From Sphingobium boeckii (GTDB lineage: Bacteria; Pseudomonadota; Alphaproteobacteria; Sphingomonadales; Sphingomonadaceae), in assembly GCF_014199215.1 (NCBI RefSeq), contig NZ_JACIJC010000004.1, positions 1-64,000 on the forward strand: a stretch of 64,000 nucleotides of DNA, read 5' to 3'. The translations under genes and the position numbers were made by a program. Positions 34,287 to 43,971 of the stretch are shown one piece after another. Within the stretch, counting starts at the first letter, position 1. Each line of letters begins with the position of its first letter. Below the pieces are notes generated by a model. It was not told the DNA's origin, searched no databases, and saw only the letters and a list, made by a program, of their open reading frames with translations.

Positions 34287-35300
34287 CTAGACCTCATCAC
34301 GGATCACGCAGCGAAAGCCGATATGGCTGGTCGACGTATCGATCGCTTGCGGATGGCGAGCCGCCGGACGGTAACGCTGGCAATAATTGGGCGCGCAAAG
34401 ATGCGAGCCTCCTTTCAGCACCTTGCGACCCATCAGCATCTCCGGACATGCAGGATCGTAGCTGTCGCGTTCGCGGCCGCGATACTGGTTGACGGGGAGT
34501 TCGCAGCAACTCCCCGACTTGCCTTTCCGCAACGGCGGCCGGGCGCTGGGCGCTGCGTACCAGTCGGCCGTCCACTCCCAGACATTGCCGATCATATCGT
34601 ACAAGCCATAACCATTGGCAGGAAAAGTGCGGACCGGAGACGTGCCCTCGAATCCGTCGATCAATTGATTGGCAAAGGGAAACAGGCCTTGCCAATAGTT
34701 CGCGAGCATCGCCCCATCGGGAGCCAGTTCATCACCCCAGGCAAATTCCGCGCGGTGCAGGCCGCCCCGCGCAGCATATTCCCATTCCACTTCGGTCGGC
34801 AGAGCCTTGCCGGCCCAGTCCGCGAAAGCCGCACCGTCCTGATAGCTGACATGAACAACGGGATGATCGGCCATATCCGCGATCAAGCTGTCCGCGCCGC
34901 GCGGATGACGCCAATCGGCACCGAAGCGGTAATGCCACCAATTGGCGGGATTGGCCAAGTCGACCGGACCTGCCGTCTTTTCAAACACCAGCGATCCCGG
35001 CCGGGCCATGTCAGCGGGCATACCGGGGAAGTCGCGCGGGTCGGGGGCCAACTCTGCAAGCGTCACATATCCGGTTGCCGCGACGAATTCAGCGAAGCCA
35101 GCGTTCGTCACCGGGGTCTCGTCGATCCAGAAGCCGCTGACCCGGGCCTTTCTGACGGGCGCCTCCTCGGGGTAAAAGCGCTCGGAACCCATATGATAGT
35201 CGCCGGCCGGCAGGTGCCGCATTCCCGGATGGCTGTCCCCCGTCGCGGCCTTGGCGACATGTCGTTCGGCGCGATGCAGGGCGGCAAATGCGTCATCCAT
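34287..35300 (-). CDS. Formylglycine-generating enzyme, SUMF1 family
   Basis: This 337-residue enzyme oxidises the sulfatase active-site cysteine to formylglycine using oxygen and copper. DYHMGSERFYPEEAPV near the start, ALPTEVEWEYAARGG and GNVWEWTADWY are family hallmarks. The catalytic cysteine pair is Cys302 and Cys307 in SHLCAPNYCQRYRPAAR, with the same spacing as human Cys336/Cys341, so it looks active. No signal peptide is seen, fitting cytosolic modification before Tat export of the folded sulfatase. It is the first gene of the pair and divergent from the TonB receptor. Confidence 0.93.
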   Translation of the reverse strand: MDDAFAALHRAERHVAKAATGDSHPGMRHLPAGDYHMGSERFYPEEAPVRKARVSGFWIDETPVTNAGFAEFVAATGYVTLAELAPDPRDFPGMPADMARPGSLVFEKTAGPVDLANPANWWHYRFGADWRHPRGADSLIADMADHPVVHVSYQDGAAFADWAGKALPTEVEWEYAARGGLHRAEFAWGDELAPDGAMLANYWQGLFPFANQLIDGFEGTSPVRTFPANGYGLYDMIGNVWEWTADWYAAPSARPPLRKGKSGSCCELPVNQYRGRERDSYDPACPEMLMGRKVLKGGSHLCAPNYCQRYRPAARHPQAIDTSTSHIGFRCVIRDEV

Positions 35301-35441
35301 GGACCGGCTTTGCTCCCAGCAACCTTACCGATCCGACCTCCAGACCGCTCCGCCGCAGCTTAGCATCATGAGCGTCGATTTCCAGCTTAAGCGTTTATGG
35401 TCGCGCTAACATTTCCTAGCTGACAACGAAGTTTAAGTTCA

Positions 35442-35468
35442 TTGTCTACCAATTAGATCGACTATACT
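35442..35468 (+). promoter_or_regulatory. Possible sigma-70 promoter for the TonB receptor gene
   Basis: TTGTCT (35442-35447) and TATACT (35463-35468) are separated by 15 bp, a little short of the ideal 17. Transcription would start near 35475, leaving a leader of about 50 bases to the GTG start at 35526. Confidence 0.3.
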
Positions 35469-35525
35469 TGCCCCCGGCAGGCGCTTGAAATGCGTTGCAA
35501 AATTTCAAAATCAAAGGGGCGTACC

Positions 35526-38246
35526 GTGGCACTTGAGCACAAAGAATATTCGATCACATCGCTGCTGCGGTCGAGCGCAGCGCCGGTCGGGTTGGTGATC
35601 GCCCTGGCGGGATTTGGAGCCGGCGTTGCCCAGGCTCAAGAAGCCGTTGCCCCAAACGCGCCCGCCGGCATCGCAGAGGCGGAAGACCAGCCCGATACCG
35701 AAATCGTGGTGACTGGCACTCTGCTCCGCGGCGTCGCGCCAGGCGGGTCTCAACATCTGACTTTTAGCCGCGACGATGCGATCGCGTCGGGGGCGGTCAA
35801 CACATCGCAGCTTATCGCCCAGATCCCGCAGAGCGGCAATTTCCTGCGCCGGCCACAAGCCGGCATCAACGGATCGGCGCTCTCGGTCAACCGGCCCACC
35901 TTGCGTTATCTGGGCGGCAATGCCGCGGGTGGATCGAGCACGCTCGTCCTGCTCGACGGGCACCGGCTGCCGGGCATGGGAATCAAGCAGACAACGCCGG
36001 ATACCGATGCGATCGCCGCTGGCGCGATCGAGCGGGTGGAGATCGTGACCGACGGCGGATCCTCCACTTACGGGGCCGATGCCGTTGGCGGCGTCATCAA
36101 CTTCATCACGCGCAAGCGCTTCGATGGTGTCGAGGTACGAGGACGGTATGGCAGCGGCGAGGATTATTGGACCTGGGATGCCTCCGCCACGCTTGGCAAG
36201 AGTTGGGACAAGGGTTCGATCTGGCTGTCCTACAATTATGCCAAGCACGATATCCTCTACGCGGCCGACCGGGACTATGTACAGAATCGAGACTGGATCA
36301 ACGGCATTCCTGCCGATCTGAATTGCGCACCGGGCAATATGACGATCCGCTCCGCGCTCGGAGCCTCGACGACCTATGGCCTGCCATCGCTCACGGCAGG
36401 CCTTGGCAATCGCTGCGACCTCCAGCGGACAAAAGCGCTGTTTCCCAGCGAAAGTCGGCATTCGGTGTTTCTCGGGTTCAACGTCGATCTCTCGGATACG
36501 GTGACGTTCGATACCCGCCTATTCTATGCCAATCGGCGCAGCATCAATGATGGCGGCCCGCTGGTCGGATCGGCCACGCTGACCTCGACCAATCCCTTCT
36601 ACCGCGACAGTGGCGATGCGAATACCGGACGCGCCGAAACGGTCCTCTTCAACTTCGCCCCGGTACTGGGCGAACATAATTATACGCGCACGTCGCTTGA
36701 AACCTGGGGCGTTACCAACACCATATCGGCCAGATTGAGCGATAGCTGGGAATGGCGCGCGCTGTTCAACTACGGCGAAGGTAAGTCCGAGGCGATCGGC
36801 GGGGCGGCGGCGACCGGCGTCTTGGCCGCGGCCGTGACTGCGGGCAGGTTCAACCCGTTCAATCTGGCGGATCCGATCAATCAGCCCGTGCTCAATGCCT
36901 ATGCCAACTATCGTGACTACGCGCTGGGGCGTAACTTCCTGACCAACGGCCGCGTCGTGATCGATGGCACAATTGCGACGCTGCCTGGCGGCGACATCCA
37001 GCTTGGCATGGGCTTCGAGATCATGCGCGAGGAATATGCGATCAAGATCGGCCAGGCGGCGATCACCGCGCTGTCTTCGCTGGCGACCAACCGCGCAGAT
37101 CGAACGACCAAGGCGGTCTTCGGCGAACTGTCGATACCGATCGTCGGCACCGGCAACCGGTCCGCGGGCATTGAAAGCCTGCTGCTGTCGGCATCGGGCC
37201 GCTACGACCATTACAGCGACTTCGGCGGGACCTTCAATCCGAAGATCGGCCTGACCTACGAGCCGGTCGAGTGGATCGCATTCCGCGGCAATTGGGGCCG
37301 GTCGTTCCAGGCACCCTCGCTGGCGGACAGCAGCGTCGCCAGCCCGACGACGATCAGTGGTGGCGGGACGGTTGCATATGCCGCGCCGGGAGTGCCGGTT
37401 CTGGCCGGCCAGTCCCAGATATTCCTTACCGGCGGCGGTGCTGATCTGCAGCCGCAAAAGGCACAGACATGGTCAGTCGGTGCTGACGTGCGGCTGCCAT
37501 TTGCGCGCGGCGTGTCGCTGAGCGCGACCTATTATGACATCAACTTCCGTGGCCAGATCGCCTCCCCACCGATCTTCAACCCCGCCGCATTCTACGCCCA
37601 ATATCCCAACAACTATAAGCTCTATACGGCAACCGGCGGCATCACGGCGGCGGATGTACAGAAACTGGCGGCGCTCGCCAGCAATCCTCAAGCCGTTGCG
37701 GCCTATGTCGCGGACCCCAGCAACGTCTATAGCCTTGCCGACCTGCGGGCACAGAACCTGACCAGCGTCTTCACCAGCGGTCTGGATTTTGGCCTGAAGA
37801 TCCACGAAAATACTGGTTTTGGTTCGATTTTCGCCAATATCGCCGGCAATTACATGCTGACGTTCGAGGCGCAGGCCTCGACCACCTCGCCGATAACCAG
37901 CACGGTGTCGACCGCGCCGCGGCTGAATGTCACCGCGACGGCTGGCGCGCAGATCGGCGGCCTGCGGGCACAGGCGACCCTGCTGCACATGGGCGGGTTC
38001 GACGTCACGCCGAACGCGGCCAATCTCAATCAGTCGCGGGTCGATGCGTATAAGGTGGTCAACGCATTCGTCCAATATGATGTCGGCGGCGAAGGTGCTT
38101 TCAAGGATCTGTCCTTCACGCTCAATTTGGACAATGTGTTCGACAAGCATCCGCCGCTTTACCGGGGTGCGCTCAACGGCGCCTATGGATTCTTTGGCTT
38201 CAATCTCGGCCGCATTGTGCAGCTTGGGATCAACAAGCGTTTTTGA
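35526..38246 (+). CDS. TonB-dependent outer-membrane receptor beside the sulfatase pair
   Basis: This outer-membrane transporter of about 906 residues has a signal peptide ending GFGAGVAQAQ, a TonB box-like TEIVVTGT, and a plug domain with LVLLDGHRLPG and RVEIVTDGGSSTYGADAVGGVINFITRK. That plug style is typical of carbohydrate or polymer receptors in sphingomonads and xanthomonads. The C-terminus ends in Phe (INKRF). The GTG at 35526 has AAAGGGG before it; an in-frame ATG at 35490 is the alternative. It is divergent from the formylglycine enzyme and sulfatase genes, suggesting uptake of a sulphated substrate. Confidence 0.88.
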   Translation: MALEHKEYSITSLLRSSAAPVGLVIALAGFGAGVAQAQEAVAPNAPAGIAEAEDQPDTEIVVTGTLLRGVAPGGSQHLTFSRDDAIASGAVNTSQLIAQIPQSGNFLRRPQAGINGSALSVNRPTLRYLGGNAAGGSSTLVLLDGHRLPGMGIKQTTPDTDAIAAGAIERVEIVTDGGSSTYGADAVGGVINFITRKRFDGVEVRGRYGSGEDYWTWDASATLGKSWDKGSIWLSYNYAKHDILYAADRDYVQNRDWINGIPADLNCAPGNMTIRSALGASTTYGLPSLTAGLGNRCDLQRTKALFPSESRHSVFLGFNVDLSDTVTFDTRLFYANRRSINDGGPLVGSATLTSTNPFYRDSGDANTGRAETVLFNFAPVLGEHNYTRTSLETWGVTNTISARLSDSWEWRALFNYGEGKSEAIGGAAATGVLAAAVTAGRFNPFNLADPINQPVLNAYANYRDYALGRNFLTNGRVVIDGTIATLPGGDIQLGMGFEIMREEYAIKIGQAAITALSSLATNRADRTTKAVFGELSIPIVGTGNRSAGIESLLLSASGRYDHYSDFGGTFNPKIGLTYEPVEWIAFRGNWGRSFQAPSLADSSVASPTTISGGGTVAYAAPGVPVLAGQSQIFLTGGGADLQPQKAQTWSVGADVRLPFARGVSLSATYYDINFRGQIASPPIFNPAAFYAQYPNNYKLYTATGGITAADVQKLAALASNPQAVAAYVADPSNVYSLADLRAQNLTSVFTSGLDFGLKIHENTGFGSIFANIAGNYMLTFEAQASTTSPITSTVSTAPRLNVTATAGAQIGGLRAQATLLHMGGFDVTPNAANLNQSRVDAYKVVNAFVQYDVGGEGAFKDLSFTLNLDNVFDKHPPLYRGALNGAYGFFGFNLGRIVQLGINKRF

Positions 38247-38352
38247 ACACCTTCGGGCGTTTCGGCCAAGCCCGATGCCATGCGCGGCATTGGCGCAGGA
38301 TTGCGGCGGACTGTGGCGGCCAGGCCAGGATGCCCTTTCGGGCCTTCGCGGC

Positions 38353-39693
38353 CTAAACCAGCAACTCGCGGATGGGCATATTGGTCTCCAGGCTTTCGGC
38401 GCCCCAGCGATCGACCGGCACGCCCATGATCTGTTGCAGCGTCAATCCGACGCGACTGACCGGCGTGCCGCCGCCCGCCACATGGAGGCCGGTGCGCAGG
38501 CGTCCGCCGGCGGCACCGGCGGTCATCATCGGAATATTGTCGATGGTGTGGAATTTGGCGAATTCGGTTTCGCTATGCGCGAAGACCAGGCTGTTATCGA
38601 GCAACGTGCCGTCGCCTTCCTTCACCGCGTCCATCGCCTGAATGAAATAGACCCAGGCTTCCATACATTTGTTGACGAAGAAGGTGGCTTCCGGCTGATA
38701 GCCGAGCCGGTTGTCCAGCACTTCCTCATGGGTCAATTGATGGTGCGTGATCGTGCTGCCGATACGGGTCAGCGACGATGCACCGTTGTTGAAATTCATG
38801 TTGAAGACGCGCGTGTTATCGCAGGCGAGCGCCATGACCAGCAGATCGGTCATGATCTTGTGGTTTTCCATCACATTCTCGATCTCGGCATTGATCGGGC
38901 GATCGGGCACCGTTCCGGGCACGACGCAACCCAGCATCGGATCGGGCTTGGTCAATTCGACATCGAGCTGCTTTTCAAGCTGGCGCAATGAGGTGAAATA
39001 TTGATCGAGCCGCTGGCGGTCTGACGCGCCAAGGCGGGCTTCGAGCGCCTGGCGCTGCTCGTTCACGCCGGACAAGACGCTGCGGCGCGCGAGGACGGCC
39101 GGATCGGGCGTGAAGGTGGCGCTGTTGGGATCGCGAAAACCCGTGCCGAATATCCGGGCATAAAGCGCGGCGGGAGAGACCTCCGCCGGATTGAGATTGC
39201 CATTGCCGCGCCCCGAAAGCGAATTGCGCGGATCACCGGTCGCCGAGACTTCGAGCGAGCGAAAACGCGTGCGCGTGCCGATGACATCCCCGATCAACAC
39301 ATCGAAAGAGGGCGCGGGCAAACCACGATCCGATGCGATGGCCATGCCGGTGCGGATGCCGACGCCGCCGCTGGTGTGCGGCAGATTGGGCTTGCCATCG
39401 AGCGGCAATGAGAAATCGCCGAGGATATTGATCTTGTGTTTGAGCGGCGCAATCGGTGACAGCTCTTCCTTGAGATCGTAATCCGCACCGATCTTGTTGG
39501 GAAACCAGCGGGGCGGATTGACACCGAGACCCCAGAACCAGGTGCCGAACCGCACCGGCACCGGCGCACCAGTGGCCGCCATGGCCTGGCCGTTGCCATC
39601 GAGAAAGATATCAAGCAGCGGCAGGCCGATAGCCACGGCCATGCCCTGAACGGCACCGCGCAGCGCGGTCCTGCGATCCAATATTAAGCTCAT
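38353..39693 (-). CDS. DUF1552 (HXXSHH-family) protein, Tat-exported
   Basis: This 446-residue protein starts MSLILDRRTALRGAVQGMAVAIG, a twin-arginine-type signal. The body matches DUF1552: RFGTWFWGLGVNPPRWFP, NILGDFSLPLDG, LPHTSGGVGIRTG and DNSLVFAHSETEF. The motif that gives the family its HXXSHH name appears here as HHQLTHEE, with Thr and Glu replacing Ser and His. Function is unknown in the family. It is the last gene of the six-gene operon and overlaps the DUF1592 gene by four bases, as DUF1552 and DUF1592 genes are usually paired. The longer frame to 40107 is not used. Confidence 0.88.
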   Translation of the reverse strand: MSLILDRRTALRGAVQGMAVAIGLPLLDIFLDGNGQAMAATGAPVPVRFGTWFWGLGVNPPRWFPNKIGADYDLKEELSPIAPLKHKINILGDFSLPLDGKPNLPHTSGGVGIRTGMAIASDRGLPAPSFDVLIGDVIGTRTRFRSLEVSATGDPRNSLSGRGNGNLNPAEVSPAALYARIFGTGFRDPNSATFTPDPAVLARRSVLSGVNEQRQALEARLGASDRQRLDQYFTSLRQLEKQLDVELTKPDPMLGCVVPGTVPDRPINAEIENVMENHKIMTDLLVMALACDNTRVFNMNFNNGASSLTRIGSTITHHQLTHEEVLDNRLGYQPEATFFVNKCMEAWVYFIQAMDAVKEGDGTLLDNSLVFAHSETEFAKFHTIDNIPMMTAGAAGGRLRTGLHVAGGGTPVSRVGLTLQQIMGVPVDRWGAESLETNMPIRELLV

Positions 39694-41420
39694 GGATATA
39701 GTCCCATCGTGCTGGAGTTTCTGGCCGCCATGGCGACCACGCTTTCTTTGGGCGGTGTCGGGGCGATGCGATACGCCTCGGGCATGGTTGCGACGCGCAG
39801 GAACAGCGCTTGGATGCGATAACCCTGAGTGGCAAAATTCTGCTCGATCGCCGTGGTCGTGCTGCCCTCCTCGTCCGGCGCCCGGCCGGTCGCATATTGG
39901 AAGGCGCGTCCGGCCACGCATTCGGTCGTCGACGGGCTCGACGCCATCGCCTTGCCCAGACCGACGTTGCCGAGAAAGTCTGCACCTTCGAACATGCCGT
40001 ATGTGTTGATGAGCGCGCCATTCTCGTTCGGGCGTGATGCGCCGATGCCATCGAATTTTTCGAGCGGCAGGCCCAGCGGATCGGTGATCTTGTGGCAGGC
40101 CGCGCACACCGGATCGCTGTTATGCGCATCGAGCCGCATCCGCGCGGTCGGCATGAGCTTGCTGTTCACATCCTGAACCGCGGTAAAATTGACGTTGCCC
40201 GGTGGATTGGGGACCGGCTGACACAGCAGCAGCTCACGGATCGCACGACCGCGCAACGTGGGCGAGCTGCGGCCAGAATGCGAATAGAGCGCCAGGAAGC
40301 CGGCCTGCCCCAGCAATCCCGATCGCTCGTCTCCAGGCGCGAATTCATAAGGCACCCAGCCCTGTGATGCGGAAACCTTGACCTGATAGAGCGGCCCCAG
40401 CGCGCGATTGATGAAAGTGCGCCGGCTGGTGAAAAGGTCGCGATAGTCGCCCTTTTGCGTCACCAGATGATCAACGATCATGCGCAGCATCTGCTCGGGC
40501 AACGCAGCGGCGACATCGGGATTGAAACGCGGATAGACGATCTGGTCCTTCGCCATTTCAGCGAATTTCTCAAACAGCAGCATATCGGCGAAAAATGCGC
40601 GCACGCCATCTTCGAGACGCGAAGATTGCACCATTCTCTGCGCCATCTCCGCCAGCCCGGCATCATCCATCAACCGTTTGCTTGCCGCAGCCTGGAGCAG
40701 CGCTTCATTGGGGGTGGTATTCCACAAGAGGAAGCTCAGCCGCGACGCGCGCGAATAGCTGTCCAGCCGCAGCCCACCAGCGTGATCCGGGTCCGGTTCG
40801 GCGCTTTCGATGACATAGAGGAATTGCGGTGAAACGAGCATCGCCCCGAGCGCGAGCTCCAGCCCGCCATGGAAGGATCCGTTATTGGCAACCGCATCGC
40901 CCGCCATTTTGACATAGCTGGCGACCTCGCCCTCGGTCAGCGGGCGACGGAAGAGATAACGGCCGATGGGGACCAGCATCTTGGCGGCGCAGGCCGGATC
41001 GGGTGCGGCGGCGTCGCGCGGGACGCACGACATGAACTGCAGGCGGTTTGGCTCGGACATCACCTGCGCGGCGATATTGCGCCCCATGGAATCGAATTGT
41101 TCCAGCCCGGCAGGCGATATCGTGGAAGCCGCCGCTCCGGTGGAGATCAACTCATGCGCCGGACGCACGATCGGTTCGAAACGCCCCGCAACCTTGATAT
41201 CCGGACCGAAGATGTCTGCAATGCTGTTGCGATATTGATCCTCGGTCAGCCGACGGAGCGCGACGATCTCGCCCAGGGGTTCGCCGAGAAGCGAGAAGGA
41301 AGCCTCGGCGGTGGCGGTCTGCGGTGCCTTGTCGACCGCGCAGGACGCCAGGCCGAGAATGACGGCGACAGCGCCGACGACGCGCGCCAGACGCGGGCGT
41401 TTCGGGACGAATACGGTCAT
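39690..41420 (-). CDS. DUF1587/1595/1592/1588/1585 haem lipoprotein
   Basis: This 576-residue protein has a lipobox (LGLASC) near residue 26, so it is probably a membrane-anchored lipoprotein. Domain order reads DUF1587 (RRLTEDQYRNSIADIFG), DUF1595 (CVPRDAA...RPLTEGEVASYVKMAG), DUF1592 (LGAMLVSPQFLYVIE, SYSRASRLSFLLWNTTPNE), DUF1588 (LALYSHSGRSSPTLRG) and DUF1585. One c-type haem motif, CAACH, is followed by KITDPLGLPLEKFDG. No enzymatic activity is established for these domains to my knowledge. Both ends overlap neighbours by four bases, implying strict co-expression with DUF1552 and the unknown exported protein. Confidence 0.87.
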   Translation of the reverse strand: MTVFVPKRPRLARVVGAVAVILGLASCAVDKAPQTATAEASFSLLGEPLGEIVALRRLTEDQYRNSIADIFGPDIKVAGRFEPIVRPAHELISTGAAASTISPAGLEQFDSMGRNIAAQVMSEPNRLQFMSCVPRDAAAPDPACAAKMLVPIGRYLFRRPLTEGEVASYVKMAGDAVANNGSFHGGLELALGAMLVSPQFLYVIESAEPDPDHAGGLRLDSYSRASRLSFLLWNTTPNEALLQAAASKRLMDDAGLAEMAQRMVQSSRLEDGVRAFFADMLLFEKFAEMAKDQIVYPRFNPDVAAALPEQMLRMIVDHLVTQKGDYRDLFTSRRTFINRALGPLYQVKVSASQGWVPYEFAPGDERSGLLGQAGFLALYSHSGRSSPTLRGRAIRELLLCQPVPNPPGNVNFTAVQDVNSKLMPTARMRLDAHNSDPVCAACHKITDPLGLPLEKFDGIGASRPNENGALINTYGMFEGADFLGNVGLGKAMASSPSTTECVAGRAFQYATGRAPDEEGSTTTAIEQNFATQGYRIQALFLRVATMPEAYRIAPTPPKESVVAMAARNSSTMGLYP

Positions 41421-42613
41421 TGGCTTGCCACCTGCGTTCCAGGGACCGTATCGTTGATGAAGGCGGGGATTGCCGTCATCGCCAGGCCGCTCGAAATGGT
41501 CGTGCATTGCCTCGTTTTCGGATCGCGATCGCCGTCTGCCATCTGCTTGAGGGTGGCATACATGGCGGCGCAGTCATATCCGGCCACGGTGGCGGCACCG
41601 ACACCGCCGATCGACGCGCTGGCGATCACATTCCAGATCGGCTGATAGCCGCCCGCCAGGCCTTTGAGCGAACCATCGGGCTGAAACGCGAGTGAGAGCA
41701 TCCCGCGCCGCAGATCCCATTCGGTGCGCTGCCCGCGAATATCGCGCTCCGATCCCTGCCCCCAGGTCTGGCGCAGGCGGATATCCGTCCGCGTGGTGGT
41801 CAGCACGCCGTTGACGATCCGGCCGCGCAACACGTTGCGATGGCGCGGATTATCGACCACCGTATAGGACGCGCCAGGAATGAAATTCTGCTTCGGATCG
41901 ATGATCGCGCGATCTTCGCTATTGGCGTAGACCACTTCGACTTCGGGATCGTTGACCAAACTGTCAACACCGCGCAACAACAGCACCTGCGTATGCTCGC
42001 CGCTGATCATGAACTGCGTCAGCCCGTGCACGATATCGCCGCCAAGGCCATCCACGCCCCGCCAGCTCCGCATACAGCCCATGGCCCGCCACATCTGATT
42101 GTCCACGCCGGCCGCGCCTTCGGGACTGGTGAAATTGTCATGGCCACAGGTTTCGGTGCCATCCCCGGCACCCTCATCGCCATCAAGGTTGAGGCCCTGC
42201 GCCACGCCGCCTTTCACTGTGCGCTGGGGCGGACGGCTGAATTGATCGGGATGGGTGCAGATATTGATCCCGTTCGGACCCACGGCATAGCCCTGCCAGC
42301 GCGTCGTCAATTCCTGTTCATTGGCCTTGTCGAGCAGCCTGATGCGCTCTGAAGCGGGCACGGTCTGCAGATAGGTTTCGCGCAAACTGGCGGCTGCGCC
42401 ATCCGGGCAATCCTGCTCGCCCTGGTAAATGGCGGGTGCGAAATGCGTAACGATGAAGCCCATCTCGCCATTGGCGGGCGGTGCGGGCAATGCCGTATTT
42501 GCCGGCGCGAGCACCGAGGTTTCCGCAAGGCTCGTGGACGCCGGCAGCAATGCTGCGAAAGGGAGTGCGGCGATCGCGATCCCCCATTTGCCTTTGCTCA
42601 GCCGTGTCATCAT
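41417..42613 (-). CDS. Exported protein of unknown function in the DUF1552/DUF1592 operon
   Basis: This protein of about 398 residues begins with a signal peptide (MTRLSKGKWGIAIAALPFAALLPASTSLAE). No family was recognised. Visible features are several cysteines that could form disulphides (CPDG, CTHP, ETCGHDNF, MGCMRSW, GYDCAAMY, RQCTT) and two stretches, TETCGHDNFTSPEGAAGVDNQ and IPGASYTVVDNPRHRNVLRGRIVNG. ATG 42613 has AAGAGG at good spacing; 42619 and 42610 are alternatives. Its stop overlaps the lipoprotein gene. It is probably an extracytoplasmic partner of the haem lipoprotein. Confidence 0.75.
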   Translation of the reverse strand: MMTRLSKGKWGIAIAALPFAALLPASTSLAETSVLAPANTALPAPPANGEMGFIVTHFAPAIYQGEQDCPDGAAASLRETYLQTVPASERIRLLDKANEQELTTRWQGYAVGPNGINICTHPDQFSRPPQRTVKGGVAQGLNLDGDEGAGDGTETCGHDNFTSPEGAAGVDNQMWRAMGCMRSWRGVDGLGGDIVHGLTQFMISGEHTQVLLLRGVDSLVNDPEVEVVYANSEDRAIIDPKQNFIPGASYTVVDNPRHRNVLRGRIVNGVLTTTRTDIRLRQTWGQGSERDIRGQRTEWDLRRGMLSLAFQPDGSLKGLAGGYQPIWNVIASASIGGVGAATVAGYDCAAMYATLKQMADGDRDPKTRQCTTISSGLAMTAIPAFINDTVPGTQVASQ

Positions 42614-42657
42614 CTGCATCCTCTTCCTATGCGCATCTGTTTTGTCGTGAATGGTCG

Positions 42658-43461
42658 TCAGGGCTTCAGCACGACGCCACCCGTCGGGATTTTGGCGGGA
42701 TCCGTGCCGCTGATCTTGAAGACCGGTTTGCCGTGATAGAGCCACTGGGCATAATCCTGGCCCTGCTCCACGCTCCACGCACCGACGCCGCGCCGCGCCA
42801 TGCCTGCGGGGAACACCTGCCAATCAGCGCAGGCTGCGCTGCAACGCTTGGTCTGCATCGTATACAGCAAATTGCCCTGCGTATCGGCCAGCACATAGGC
42901 ACCATCGACCAGACGGGCCTGAACACTAAGCGGGGCGGAAATCTTGGGGGCCGGAGGGATATATTTCAGCGTGTTCCAGACGAAGACATCCTCGCCGTCA
43001 TGCGCGGTCGAACCCGGACGGTCGCCCTTGCGGGTGAACACCATATGGACGCGCTTATACGTCCATTGTGGTCCTTGCGGGCCTTCGGAGACCGTCCAGT
43101 CACCGCTTGGCGCGACCCGCGGGCCATTTCGCGAATTTCCACCGAAACCGGGGGGCGTCGGCTGGACAGGCGATCCGGCGGGTGCAAGCAGCGGCTCCCA
43201 ACTATCGAGACAGGCCCCGGTGCAGAACAAAAAGGGCTTGCCTGTCCGCCCGGTGAGCGCACGCACATCCATGCCATACAGTGTCAGTCCGCGCTTATCG
43301 ACATAGACTGCTCCGTCCTTCACGGCCTTGGTGCCGATGCCAGCAGGGAAAGTGTCGGATGCCGCCACAGCTATAGGCAGGTCCGACGCCTGCGCCCAGG
43401 CGGTCGCGGGCGTCACGATGAGGGCAATGGCCAGCGAGGCGTGATGAAAGAAAGTCGTCAC
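42658..43461 (-). CDS. PF03640-like secreted repeat protein (COG4315 type)
   Basis: This 267-residue exported protein has a signal peptide ending ATAWAQ and two repeat-like units. YVDKRGLTLYGMDVRALTG and YVLADTQGNLLYTMQTKRC match the Y-x4-D-containing repeats of PF03640, each followed by a cysteine-bearing CTGACLDSWEPL or CSAACADWQVF segment. These repeats occur with cytochromes in other bacteria and are often guessed to be electron-transfer or metal-linked, without proof. The start overlaps the cytochrome c' stop by four bases, so the two are made together. Confidence 0.75.
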   Translation of the reverse strand: MTTFFHHASLAIALIVTPATAWAQASDLPIAVAASDTFPAGIGTKAVKDGAVYVDKRGLTLYGMDVRALTGRTGKPFLFCTGACLDSWEPLLAPAGSPVQPTPPGFGGNSRNGPRVAPSGDWTVSEGPQGPQWTYKRVHMVFTRKGDRPGSTAHDGEDVFVWNTLKYIPPAPKISAPLSVQARLVDGAYVLADTQGNLLYTMQTKRCSAACADWQVFPAGMARRGVGAWSVEQGQDYAQWLYHGKPVFKISGTDPAKIPTGGVVLKP

Positions 43462-43919
43462 TGTTCGATCCGGAAGGCCCGGTGGCAGGCGGCGCAGGTC
43501 TGGCCCAGCGCTTTGGCCTGTGCGCGCATCTTGGCGACGTCGCCGGTGGCGGCGATGGCCGCAAAGGCGTTCGCTTGTTTGGCGAAATTGTCCTGCGCCG
43601 TCTTGAATGCCGCGGCCTGCCCCCAGATTTCGGGCTTGGCGGCGGTTTTCACGCCGGGCTTGGGGCCGCTGCCGACCGGGAACCAGCCGGGCTGCTGGCG
43701 GGCATAATCGCGAATCTGCCGGGCGGAGATTTGCAGCACGTAAATTTGGGGTGATGACGATCTCAACGAGTCATTGATATTCTTATACGCCGCGCCGATC
43801 TCTCGAAAACCGGCGATACGCGTCGCAATGATGTTGGTCGGCGCAGCCACCAAGGGCGCTGCGAGAGCGCACCCGACGAAGGTGGCGATGATGCGACCCA
43901 ATCTACCGTGAGCTTTCAT
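43458..43919 (-). CDS. Cytochrome c' / c-556 family protein
   Basis: This 153-residue periplasmic cytochrome has a signal peptide (RIIATFVGCALAAPLVAAP) and a four-helix body. The single haem site, CAACH, lies near the C-terminus, the position typical of cytochrome c'. FREIGAAYKNINDSLRSS and FAKQANAFAAIAATGDVAKM fit the helices. The start at 43919 has GGGAAAAGGA upstream; a frame from 44006 is not used. It is second in the operon after HiPIP. Confidence 0.88.
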   Translation of the reverse strand: MKAHGRLGRIIATFVGCALAAPLVAAPTNIIATRIAGFREIGAAYKNINDSLRSSSPQIYVLQISARQIRDYARQQPGWFPVGSGPKPGVKTAAKPEIWGQAAAFKTAQDNFAKQANAFAAIAATGDVAKMRAQAKALGQTCAACHRAFRIEQ

Positions 43920-43971
43920 GCGATCCTTTTCCCTTGTCGTCCGTCGATGCGGCTTAGTGGCTCTGCGCCCG

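Noticed and set aside
38247-38352. Terminator between the convergent TonB receptor and DUF1552 genes
   Set aside because: Several short GC-rich stems (for example TCGGGC at 38253 with GCCCGA at 38270) are possible, but none is long or followed by a T-run, so none was listed.
42481-43707. 408-codon plus-strand open frame
   Set aside because: Antisense to three genes of the redox operon, which have signals, motifs and coupled overlaps.
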